Assembly: GCA_015069495.1 (NCBI GenBank)
Contig: SVIN01000016.1
Span: forward strand, 1 to 40,054
Direction of reading: 5' to 3'
Origin: Clostridiales bacterium
GTDB lineage: Bacteria; Bacillota; Clostridia; Christensenellales; Borkfalkiaceae
DNA length: 40,054 bases
The position numbers and the translations under genes are program-made. This document shows, piece after piece, positions 23,113 to 30,404 of this stretch. Under the pieces are notes generated by a model. That model had not been told where the DNA came from. It ran no database searches and worked only from the letters and a program-made list of their open reading frames with translations. Numbering within the stretch: position 1 is the stretch's first letter; every line of letters begins with the position of its first letter.

Positions 23113-25800
23113 TTACTCATCCAAGCCATCCCAACGCTCATTTTTCCACAGATATTTTTGCGGAATTTTTTTCACGTACGGACTGGGTTTTAGGCGTTCC
23201 CGCCCATTATACAGCGCGCGGGTTAAAATCAATTTTTTCTTCGCGCGGGTGATTGCCACATAAAACACTTTTTCCTCGCCGTCCTCGTTATCGCCTTTGG
23301 CGTAGAAGTTTGGAAAGTTTCGCTCATCCGCGCCTGCCACGATTACGGTATCAAATTCGCACCCTTTTGCATGGTGAACGGTCAACAACGGAATGCGGTT
23401 TTCCTTGGCAACCAACAAATCCCCGCGGCTGCCTGAAAGGTCGGCATTTTCAATAAACGCGCGGAAAAAATTTTCGGTATCCTTTGCGGAAGTCTGACGA
23501 AAATAGGCAACTACTTCCCGCAGAGCCCGACGGTTGACGTCCGTTTTACAGTATTGTTCCATGCGCATCGTCTCTACGATGGCATTCACGATTTCGTAGG
23601 GCGTTTCACTTTTCATGCGCCGTTGTAAATCCGTGAAAAATAAATAGAATTTTTCAAATTTTTCCTTGTGCTTCGCACAAACGTTTTGCCGTTCCATGGC
23701 GGTGGGAATCACATCCTCAGCAATCATACGCGCCAACACTTTTCCCGTTGCCACGATATCACCGTAGGCATTGTGCGCCGCTTCGTTGATTATGCCATAT
23801 TTTTGACAAAGCGTAGACAAACGGAAATCGGGCAATTCTGCATGGAACTGTTTCGCAATCGTCAAGGTGTCGTATTCGGCTTGCACCTCTAATGGGGGCA
23901 AACCATTGTCTTTCAGTTGGCGTTTAACGAGCGGAGCATCAAAACGGAAGCTGTTATGCCCCACCAACACTCCACCCTTGACAAAGTCGGAAAAGTCAGC
24001 CAACGCCTCTTTTGCCGTCACCCCGCCGTGGGTGTGGATATAGTTCAAATCAAAACCATGGGTCGCGTATGCCCCCTCGCCAATTTCCACCGTGGGGATA
24101 ATCATACGTTCAAAGGTTTGTACAACGTTCCCGATGCTGTCAATACGGATTGCCGCCAACTGCACCATCTCATCCTTGTCCAAACCCAACCCCGTCGTTT
24201 CGGTATCATAGACGATGATATCCCCCTTGCGAGAAGCTTCCATCAATACATGGTATGGGTCTTGGTGGTCGTAGGTCTGCTTATCCAAGAAGGAAACGAT
24301 GGATGCGCCGATGCGATTTTGCAAGCGCAAATACTCGATCGTTTTCATACCAACCAATCGCACGTACTTTTCCGCGATGCGTTCCATGCTGATACGGTCG
24401 GTCTTGTTGAGGAGCAATTTGATGACCGCCACCACGTCTTTCACGATGGGATTGCGGTAAAATTTTTGATCCTCTTCCGCGGTAAAAAAGCGCAATCGCT
24501 CCGTTTCGGGGTAGCCATCGTTACATTCTTCAAACACCCGCGCGAGCATGGAAACGTAAAAATTCGACCGCGCAATCACGCAAATGGAAGTTATGCCTTG
24601 TTCAAGATTTTTACGGATATAGCGGTAAATTTGCCCCGCCTCTTCGCGGCGGTTGTCAAAACCCACGCAGAGAATTTTCTCCCCCGCGTCTTGGCTGTTC
24701 ACCACAATATCCTGCGGGCAGTATTTCCCCACCAAATCGGGATAAGTCGCCCGAAGATAACCAAAGGTCGCCCCCGTCAAGGTTTGGGTCGAACGGTAAT
24801 TTTGCGAAAACATATATACTTTCGCGCGGTAATTGCGGATAAAATCATCCAACACGTATTCGGGTTTCGCGCCCCGCCAAGCGTAAATGGATTGAAAGAA
24901 ATCCCCGCACATCATCACGCGATTGTTACCGAAGAGTTGCTTTAACACCGAGTATTCTAATAGGCTGGTATCCTGCATTTCATCCACGATAATATACGCA
25001 TAACGCGCCGACCAGCGCGCGCGGATTTCCTCGTTTTTCAAGCCTTGGCAAGCGAACAAAATCAGGTCGTCGTAATCCACGCGATTGCTTTGCCGAAGAT
25101 GGTCGCAATAAGCAAATACCAGCTTCCCCGCATGCTTTTGCATGGCGGTTTCAAAGGCTTCATCGCATACCTGGGTATGCCCTTTGCCTGCAATCGACAT
25201 GCTTTGCAGGTAAGCTTCCACGTGGTGTTTGGCATAAAAATCAAACGCGCGCTGAAAATCATCCGCCTCGTTTTCGGTGTAGAAATTCTCTTCCTCGCGC
25301 ACGTGTTTTAGTGCGCTGACGAAGTTACGAAGCTTACCGTTTTTGGCAAAAATTTCAAACTGTGTATCGGGTATATCCTCATCGAAAGAGGTTTCGGCAT
25401 CGCCGTTTTCCCACAAGCAGTATTGGGAAGAAAGAATGCTTTTGAGGATTTCCTCGGCATCCGATTCATCACATACAACAGCATCAAGGTAACGTGCGTC
25501 TTTACGGCGGGATTCTTCCCGCATCAGTTGGTAGCAAAAACCGTGAATGGTGCGAATTTCCACCTCGTCCGCGGATTGTCCAACGTAGCGCGCCACGTCC
25601 TCGCGCATCTCGTCACATGCTTTGACTGTAAAAGTCAAACAAAGAATTTCATTGGGATTCGCGCGGTTTGTTTGAATGATTTGACTGACGCGCTTTGCTA
25701 CGGTGAAAGTTTTACCCGTACCCGCACTGGCAAATAGAATGAGATTGTTGTCAAGGTCTTCAATAACCCGCAATTGTTCCGCGTTCGGTTGACGATCCAT
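23113..25800 (-). CDS. UvrD/PcrA-type helicase with an embedded DEDDh 3'-5' exonuclease domain
   Basis: 895 residues from the ATG at 25800. Helicase motifs: Walker A 'ASAGTGKT' (24-31), Ia 'LTFTVKACDEM', II 'IIVDEMQDTSL' (~270), III 'GDFFQSIYAWRGA' (~299), IV 'QNYRST', V 'LTVHHAKGCEFDTVIVAG' (~806) and VI 'FYVAITRAKKKL' (~846). Between IV and V, at ~526-690, sits a complete DEDDh exonuclease: 'VYDTETTGLG' (Asp532, Glu534), 'GHNSFRFDAP' (Asp621), 'HNAYGDIVATG' (His676, Asp681). Such a domain usually occurs as a separate DnaQ/PolC-like unit. An upstream in-frame ATG at 25857 is rejected because it lies at the -35 box of a consensus promoter; GGGGGAAAGG precedes 25800. It leads an operon with SbcD- and SbcC-like genes, so it should process DNA ends. 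Confidence 0.9.
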   Translation of the reverse strand: MDRQPNAEQLRVIEDLDNNLILFASAGTGKTFTVAKRVSQIIQTNRANPNEILCLTFTVKACDEMREDVARYVGQSADEVEIRTIHGFCYQLMREESRRKDARYLDAVVCDESDAEEILKSILSSQYCLWENGDAETSFDEDIPDTQFEIFAKNGKLRNFVSALKHVREEENFYTENEADDFQRAFDFYAKHHVEAYLQSMSIAGKGHTQVCDEAFETAMQKHAGKLVFAYCDHLRQSNRVDYDDLILFACQGLKNEEIRARWSARYAYIIVDEMQDTSLLEYSVLKQLFGNNRVMMCGDFFQSIYAWRGAKPEYVLDDFIRNYRAKVYMFSQNYRSTQTLTGATFGYLRATYPDLVGKYCPQDIVVNSQDAGEKILCVGFDNRREEAGQIYRYIRKNLEQGITSICVIARSNFYVSMLARVFEECNDGYPETERLRFFTAEEDQKFYRNPIVKDVVAVIKLLLNKTDRISMERIAEKYVRLVGMKTIEYLRLQNRIGASIVSFLDKQTYDHQDPYHVLMEASRKGDIIVYDTETTGLGLDKDEMVQLAAIRIDSIGNVVQTFERMIIPTVEIGEGAYATHGFDLNYIHTHGGVTAKEALADFSDFVKGGVLVGHNSFRFDAPLVKRQLKDNGLPPLEVQAEYDTLTIAKQFHAELPDFRLSTLCQKYGIINEAAHNAYGDIVATGKVLARMIAEDVIPTAMERQNVCAKHKEKFEKFYLFFTDLQRRMKSETPYEIVNAIVETMRMEQYCKTDVNRRALREVVAYFRQTSAKDTENFFRAFIENADLSGSRGDLLVAKENRIPLLTVHHAKGCEFDTVIVAGADERNFPNFYAKGDNEDGEEKVFYVAITRAKKKLILTRALYNGRERLKPSPYVKKIPQKYLWKNERWDGLDE

Positions 25801-25828
25801 TTGCCTTTCCCCCATTTTGTTTGGGGAT

Positions 25829-25857
25829 ATTATAGCATGGCTTATTTTTCTTGTCAA
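25829..25857 (-). promoter_or_regulatory. Promoter of the helicase/SbcCD-like operon
   Basis: Minus strand: TTGACA (25852-25857), exactly 17 nt, TATAAT (25829-25834), a perfect housekeeping promoter. The start site should fall near 25822, leaving ~22 nt of leader with the ribosome site. Confidence 0.85.
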
Positions 25858-25908
25858 TACTTTTATAAATAAAAATCATTCGTAGGAAGTTTTAATGCGC
25901 TCCTCTAT

Positions 25909-26062
25909 ATGGCTTCTCTTGCGAGAGAAGCTGTCCTGAGAGTGAAACGTAGTGAACCGAAGGGCTGATGAGTAGTCGTGCAAAGTCAGGTGCACACCTC
26001 ATCAGTCATTCAGCTCGTTAGCACTTCGCGTTCATGACAGCTTCTCCCACTGGAGAAGCCAT
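25909..26062. repeat. 154-bp foldback (MITE-like) element, copy 1
   Basis: Begins ATGGCTTCTC and ends GAGAAGCCAT. The two halves form an imperfect inverted repeat of ~65 bp with CTGATGAG / CTCATCAG near the centre. Each end contains its own small hairpin (CTTCTC-ttgc-GAGAGAAG; CTTCTCC-cact-GGAGAAG). The central loop holds GTGCA...TGCAC. Copy 2 at 27154-27307 has the same length and orientation. There is no transposase here. Confidence 0.75.
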
Positions 26063-26085
26063 CATTGCAGTATTCCCCCACCTCT

Positions 26086-26310
26086 TGCCGTTGGAAAATG
26101 TGAGGAAGACTAGCGGAAATCGAAGGAGTGTACAGAGAGGTACATGACTGAGATTGACGCGCCGTATTACGGGTTATACTCCTCCATCTTGCCGTGGGAA
26201 AATGCAAGTAAGACGAGGAGCGCGCGGATTTCTCGACGGGAGCGTACAGAGACGTACGTGACCAAGAGAAAACGCAAACGCGACAAAGTATGACGTAGCA
26301 TTTTATAGGC
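26086..26310. repeat. Two diverged copies of the GTAC-hairpin repeat
   Basis: Unit 1 (~26088-26180) and unit 2 (~26200-26310) match the triplicated repeat at 30031-30370. Both contain GGAAAATG, 'AGTAAGAC'-like and GGAG-[stem]-AGAGR-[stem]-TGAC blocks. In unit 2 the outer stem is TTTCTC/GAGAAA and the inner stem CGTAC/GTACG; in the other copies they are CGGAAATC/GATTTTCG and TGTAC/GTACA. The changed stems still pair. The right end, TTTTATAGGCAAAAA (26301 onward), abuts the T-run of the ncRNA terminator. Confidence 0.7.
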
Positions 26311-26344
26311 AAAAAAAATTAAACCCCTGTCTATTCGGCAGGGG
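26311..26344 (-). terminator. Intrinsic terminator of the candidate large RNA
   Basis: Minus strand: CCCCTG pairs with CAGGGG around a 9-nt loop, followed by TTTAATTTTTTTT (complement of 26311-26323). Confidence 0.85.
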
Positions 26345-26973
26345 CTTTATACACATATTCAGTTGTAAGAATGCAGTCACTTTTTACTATCCGTGTCTTT
26401 TCGAACTCAATTTCGGATTACGGTCTTATGCCGCGCTGTGGTATTTACGGATATTTTCCTATTTGCATTCCTCACATGTAAAGTTCATTGGACTGTTACC
26501 TCGCTTTATCTTCTTTGTTAAAGTACCTTTTTGACGTCGGGATATAAATCATCGCTCGCGTACCTCCTTTAACAAATTTTTCAACCGCTTCCGACCTCTC
26601 GTCGGTAGGCTTTACGTGTACGTCGGAGTATCCCCGTCCTTTTTAGTTTTCATTGAAGTTACAACAATCATCGTCGTATACCTCCTTTTCACCTATTTCC
26701 CGCTACTCTCGTTTTGCGGTTACGCCTTCGAAACATACACAAGATGGCTCTTGTTGCGCTTTCGCGCTGGGCTTAGGTTAATTCTATTTAGGCGTTAGCC
26801 TCCAAATGGGAAGGAATCATCGCTTTTCGTACCCTCCTTTTTCGTACTCTTTCGCCGTATCCCTACGGCACTTTGCCAACTCTCTCCTTGTTTGGCGAAT
26901 GTTTTATTTGTTCATTGGATTTTCCTCTTTTTTGAAAAGTTGAAACATTTTTTGTTTGTTTCTTTCTTTTTGT
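26311..26973 (-). ncRNA. Candidate ~660-nt structured RNA with embedded Shine-Dalgarno/AUG modules
   Basis: A minus-strand transcription unit between a consensus promoter (26980-27007) and an intrinsic terminator (26311-26344), with no ORF longer than 19 codons in sense. Hairpins visible directly: GCCGTA-GGGA-TACGGC, GCGC-GAAA-GCGC (both GNRA loops), CCGAC-5 nt-GTCGG, GCCAA...TTGGC, TATCCGT...ACGGATA, and TGTTAAA...TTTAACA, which encloses an AAAGGAGGTAC site. Five micro-ORFs each follow a Shine-Dalgarno-like site: 26904-26915 (MNK), 26788-26820 (MIPSHLEANA), 26612-26671 (19 aa, MIVVTSMKTKK...), 26496-26552 (18 aa, MIYIPTSKRYF...), 26459-26488 (MNFTCEECK). Modules 2-4 share AAAGGAGG...CGATGATT. 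It could be an ornate large RNA (the OLE, GOLLD, HEARO and ROOL classes exist; I cannot assign it) or a micro-peptide operon. Confidence 0.65.
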
Positions 26974-26979
26974 ACCTTT

Positions 26980-27007
26980 ATTATAGCAGAAAAAAATCAT
27001 TTGTCAA
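26980..27007 (-). promoter_or_regulatory. Consensus promoter of the candidate large RNA
   Basis: Minus strand: TTGACA (27002-27007), 16 nt, TATAAT (26980-26985), with a TGC extended -10. A/T-rich DNA with long A and T runs lies upstream (27010-27052), like an UP element. Among the strongest-looking promoters in the window. Start expected near 26973. Confidence 0.85.
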
Positions 27008-27153
27008 GGGGTTTTTGAAAAAAAGTTTGAATTTTTTTAAAATTTTTTTTCGCAGGGGGATTTTTGCGGTATATGTTATATTACTGTGTGCAACGTCAGG
27101 TTGTCCCCCCTGCTGTCACTCTGGAGCGTAGCGATAGAGTCTCTTCCCGCAAT

Positions 27154-27307
27154 ATGGCTTCCCTTGCGAGGGAAGCTGTCCTGAGAGTGAAACACAGTGA
27201 ACCGAAGGACTGATGAGTAGTCGCTCAACGTCACGTAAACGCCTCATCAGTCATTCAGCTCGTTATCACTTCGCATTCACGACAGCTTCTCCCGCTGGAG
27301 AAGCCAT
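27154..27307. repeat. 154-bp foldback (MITE-like) element, copy 2
   Basis: Same length, ends and orientation as copy 1 at 25909-26062. Most differences are in the central loop. The two copies flank the candidate RNA. Next to it, at 27333-27360, is a strong hairpin with GGGCGGTC/GACCGCCC stems, a type also found at 18376 and 37390. Confidence 0.75.
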
Positions 27308-27378
27308 AAGCACTGCATGAAGAAAGCAAAAAGCGGGCGGTCGAATTTTCGACCGCCCGCCAGTGTTCCGCTGGACCT

Positions 27379-27535
27379 TATATAGAGTGTTATGACTCTT
27401 TCTTTATTTTTCTTCGCATATCACAGTGAATGCACGAGGCTTTCTACAAACACGTAGGAAAAGACACCTTACTGCCTGCAAGCTCAGCTTGCCCACAACG
27501 CCCGCAGGGCATATCGCATTATGCAAAGCCCGTTG
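27379..27535. repeat. Dispersed repeat unit followed by mini-hairpins
   Basis: TATAGAGTGTT...CTTTCTTTATTTTTCTTCG (27379 on) and CAGTGAATGC are shared with 3611-3662. The unit at 27432-27476 ends in AAGACACCTTACTGC, as at 3531, 3662 and (with TAGC) 37427. Hairpins GCAAGCT-c-AGCTTGC and GCCC-gca-GGGC and the spacer ATATCGC follow, in the same order as at 37493-37532. Confidence 0.7.
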
Positions 27536-27538
27536 GTT

Positions 27539-28411
27539 TTATATGGACAGCAACGCAACCGCAGATGCTCCGAATGCAATCCCCAGCCATTGCCACCACT
27601 TTATCTTCTCGTGGAACGCAAACAGCGAAAAAAGCATTGTCACCATCAATCCTCCCACCGATAAAACAGGATAAACCAAGCTAGGCGACAGCGGAGAAAC
27701 AGCAAGCAACAAGACAAAAAAATTACTACACACGTTGCTCACACCCGAAAGAATGGGGAAATGCGCAGATGTTTTCAAAACCCTTTTCACATCCCCTTTT
27801 TCACCCCGCAAAAAACGAATGAAACACAGCACAAGCGCGAAGAACGTAGCAAAACACATCAACTGCGCACCGTGTTTACCATCGAACGCCAATTGCTGAT
27901 TCTTTTGAAAAATCGTACAACATGCGTTACCCAAAAACATCACCGTAACATACATCAGCCAAGCTTTGCTATTCTTTTGCTCCACCTTCTCCTTGCCGTT
28001 GTAAAGGCAAAGCACCAAGGCGACCGCCACCAAACCCAAACCGATTACAACGCTCGGCGTTACTTTCGACCCCCAAAAGAAGAATCCCCAAATCGTCGTG
28101 CCAATCAGCGAAAGCTGCATGATCAGTGAAGTGAGCGCAACGGAACCCGTATCCATCGCTTTGATCATGCCCACCATCGCCAAAGTATACCCAACACCGA
28201 AACCCAAGGAATAAGGCAACACCGCAACATCAAAGGAAAAATCGGTGAGATATAAAATCAACCAGCCTACAAACACACTGCAAATTTGCACAAAGCTATA
28301 CAGCGCAGACGCACTCTTATCCGTATTCTTACGGTTGTAGTATCCCCCCAAGATTCCCGTCATGGAAATACATATCGTCGCTACTACCAAATAAATATAA
28401 TCGTACATCAT
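27539..28411 (-). CDS. EamA/DMT-family membrane transporter
   Basis: 290 residues, about ten hydrophobic helices in two homologous halves, the plan of the drug/metabolite transporter superfamily. The second half ends with the typical EamA phrase ('SLVYPVLSVGGLMVTMLFSLFAFHEKIKWWQWLGIAFGASAVALL': helix 9, FHEK loop, helix 10). The substrate is unknown. The first two codons are both ATG, directly after GAGGG, so the exact start is uncertain by one codon. It follows the mreB-like gene by 13 nt, so it may be co-transcribed with maf and mreB. Confidence 0.85.
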   Translation of the reverse strand: MMYDYIYLVVATICISMTGILGGYYNRKNTDKSASALYSFVQICSVFVGWLILYLTDFSFDVAVLPYSLGFGVGYTLAMVGMIKAMDTGSVALTSLIMQLSLIGTTIWGFFFWGSKVTPSVVIGLGLVAVALVLCLYNGKEKVEQKNSKAWLMYVTVMFLGNACCTIFQKNQQLAFDGKHGAQLMCFATFFALVLCFIRFLRGEKGDVKRVLKTSAHFPILSGVSNVCSNFFVLLLAVSPLSPSLVYPVLSVGGLMVTMLFSLFAFHEKIKWWQWLGIAFGASAVALLSI

Positions 28412-28424
28412 CCCTCTATATTTT

Positions 28425-29435
28425 TTACATATCCACTTTTCTTGCGAAACGGTTCAACAGCACTTTATCCTGCAACAGCACACCACCGCCCAAAACCGTG
28501 GCGAATTGCGGTTCTTCACACACGTGGCAACGCATGTTCAATCGCCCGCCAATGTATTGCGGGGCTTGGGTCAGTTTCATTACTCCGCCCGATAAATACA
28601 CGCCGTTGTGGTGCACCGCCGCCGCGACTTCCGCAGGCAAATTCCACAGCACCCCCACAGCGTAATCTAATATTTGATTTACGCACGCGCGCACGCAATC
28701 GGTCAAGTCCGTCGCATGCACCGAAGTCGAACAAGGTTGATAATTTTGGGTAGAGCTTCCCTCTGCGACCATACTGCCCAAAGGACTCATTGACAGCGAA
28801 CCAATCTCGTTTTTGATACGTTCTGCACTCAACGCGCCTATCAACAGTTTGTTGTCGGTCGCCAATTTATTGATGATATGCTTGTCGATGTGACTGCCGC
28901 CCACGTTCAGTGCAATCCCCGCAATGATTCCGTTCGCGGAGATAACCGCCGCATTAGACATTCCGCCGCCGATATCCAAACAGAAAATGGGGTCGGTTTC
29001 ACTGAGCACCGCACCGCCGCCCAATGCCGCGAGATAGGGTTGCTCGACAAAACGCACTTTCTGTAAATCGCACTCTTCCATGAGCGCGGCGTATTCGGAG
29101 AGCTGTTCTTCCCCCAAACCGCAGGGGATACTGACCACGATTAAGGCATGGCGCAGGGCGGATTTTTTAATCCCGATACGAGACAAAAACTCGCTAAGCA
29201 TCTTCGCCGCAATCTGTCTATCGACAATCAACCCTTCCTTAATCGGGTTGACGATGCGGGTATATTCCGCGGTTTTACCAATTAAATTTTTCGCCGCTTT
29301 GCCTACTGCCTTGATTTCCTGCCCGTCGTCGTAAACAGCAACGCAGGAAGGTTCGGCAAGCACCACGCCGCTGTTGGTGTCCGCGCGGTAAATTTTCGTC
29401 ATTGACGAACCAAGATCGATTGCCAGTTTAATCAT
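28425..29435 (-). CDS. mreB: MreB-like actin homologue
   Basis: 336 residues from the ATG at 29435. That start is preferred to an in-frame GTG at 29444 because AAGGGG lies 8 nt before it. The actin-fold ATPase motifs are phosphate-1 'LAIDLGSSMTKIY' and phosphate-2 'FCLDIGGGMSNAAVI'. Classical MreB has DLGTANT and DIGGGT; the Thr of the second motif is Met here. 'YTRIVNPIKEGLIVDRQIAAKMLSEFL' is the typical MreB 'P..dGvI.d' region. It overlaps the end of maf, and maf-mreB linkage is widespread, but mreC and mreD do not follow. So it may be an Mbl/MreBH-type paralogue rather than the sole cell-shape MreB. Confidence 0.85.
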   Translation of the reverse strand: MIKLAIDLGSSMTKIYRADTNSGVVLAEPSCVAVYDDGQEIKAVGKAAKNLIGKTAEYTRIVNPIKEGLIVDRQIAAKMLSEFLSRIGIKKSALRHALIVVSIPCGLGEEQLSEYAALMEECDLQKVRFVEQPYLAALGGGAVLSETDPIFCLDIGGGMSNAAVISANGIIAGIALNVGGSHIDKHIINKLATDNKLLIGALSAERIKNEIGSLSMSPLGSMVAEGSSTQNYQPCSTSVHATDLTDCVRACVNQILDYAVGVLWNLPAEVAAAVHHNGVYLSGGVMKLTQAPQYIGGRLNMRCHVCEEPQFATVLGGGVLLQDKVLLNRFARKVDM

Positions 29436-30009
29436 GTTGTCCACCCCTTATCTTTTCTAACATTTCTTGTACCAATTCCAAGGGAAAGCCCACCACGTTG
29501 GTGTAACTGCCCTCTATCTTTTCCACCAAACCGCCGTCCTGAATCCCATACGCGCCCGCCTTATCCATCGGCGAACCGCCCGCGATATACGCGTGAATCC
29601 AATCATCCGACAACTCCACAAAATACACGTCCGTTTTTTCCGCGCGGGTTTCCTGGTAAAAATCTTCCCCCTGCTTACGCGCAAAGCACACGCCTGTATA
29701 GACGGCATGCTTTTTCCCCGACAGCATTTTCAACATACGGAAAGCATCCGCCTCATCCTTGGGTTTGCCAAGCACTTCCCCGTCAAACGCCACCACCGTG
29801 TCCGAGCCGATGACGATTTTCCCCTCATGTTCGGGACGAAGCGCGACTTCTTGGGCTTTTAAGGCGGCAAGCTGTAAAACCAAATCCTCAGGCGACGAAT
29901 ACGAAGCCACGTTTTCATCAGCGTTGGATGGGCAAATTTCAAAGGTTGTGATAAGCTCCGCCAATAATTCTTTGCGCCGCGGAGACGCGCTTGCTAAAAC
30001 GAATTTCAT
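29428..30009 (-). CDS. maf: Maf-like nucleoside triphosphate pyrophosphatase
   Basis: 193 residues. The family start 'MKFVLASASPRRKELLAEL' and the catalytic segment 'VIGSDTVVAFDGEVLGKPKDEADA' are intact, as is 'GGSPMDKAGAYGIQD'. Maf proteins hydrolyse non-canonical or pyrimidine dNTPs and influence septation. The last codons overlap the mreB-like start (29428-29435). The upstream region is the 110-bp tandem repeat, with no clear promoter and only a weak ribosome site. Confidence 0.95.
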   Translation of the reverse strand: MKFVLASASPRRKELLAELITTFEICPSNADENVASYSSPEDLVLQLAALKAQEVALRPEHEGKIVIGSDTVVAFDGEVLGKPKDEADAFRMLKMLSGKKHAVYTGVCFARKQGEDFYQETRAEKTDVYFVELSDDWIHAYIAGGSPMDKAGAYGIQDGGLVEKIEGSYTNVVGFPLELVQEMLEKIRGGQHD

Positions 30010-30030
30010 ATCTTTTTTCTTGTGAATTTC

Positions 30031-30370
30031 TCTTTCTATCTTTTCAGCGCGCCAGCCGTAGGAAAATGTGAGTAAGACTAGCGGAAATCGAAGGAGTGTA
30101 CAGAGAAGTACATGACTGAGATTTTCGCGACGTAAAATTTTCTTTCTATCTTTTCAGTGAGCCAGCCGTAGAAAAATGTGAGTAAGACTAGCGGAAATCG
30201 AAGGAGTGTACAGAAAAGTACATGACTGAAATTTTCGCGACGTAAAATTTTCTTTCTATCTTTTCAGCGCGCTAGCCGTAGGAAAATGTGAGTAAGACTA
30301 GCGGAAATCGAAGGAGTGTACAGAGAAGTACATGACTGAGATTTTCGCGACGTATTGCTTACATTTTATA
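30031..30370. repeat. Three tandem copies of a 110-bp GTAC-hairpin repeat
   Basis: Units begin at 30031, 30141 and 30251 (TCTTTCTATCTTTTCAG), period exactly 110 bp. They are nearly identical. Each contains an outer stem CGGAAATC/GATTTTCG, an internal loop GAAGGAG-like / TGACTGA, and an inner stem TGTAC/GTACA with loop AGAGAA. The last unit ends TTTTATAGGCAAAAA, abutting the ppx terminator. The block occupies most of the 395-bp gap between ppx and maf; no gene is seen in it. Confidence 0.85.
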
Positions 30371-30373
30371 GGC

Positions 30374-30400
30374 AAAAACGCCGCCGAACGGCGGCGTTTT
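30374..30400 (-). terminator. Intrinsic terminator of ppx/gppA
   Basis: Minus strand: CGCCGCCG-tt-CGGCGGCG stem (30379-30396) flanked by A-rich and T-rich arms, T-run complement of 30374-30378. It lies 8 nt past the stop codon. Confidence 0.8.
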
Positions 30401-30404
30401 ATTT

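Noticed and set aside
25801-25857. Longer start for the helicase at 25857
   Set aside because: It overlaps the -35 box of a perfect promoter; the ATG at 25800 has a strong ribosome site.
26616-27131. Plus-strand ORFs of 60 and 79 codons in the RNA region
   Set aside because: Cys/Phe/Leu-rich random-looking products opposite the RNA and its A/T-rich promoter, with no ribosome site.
30031-30370. CRISPR array
   Set aside because: The 110-bp units are tandem and nearly identical over their whole length, with no unique spacers and no cas genes nearby.
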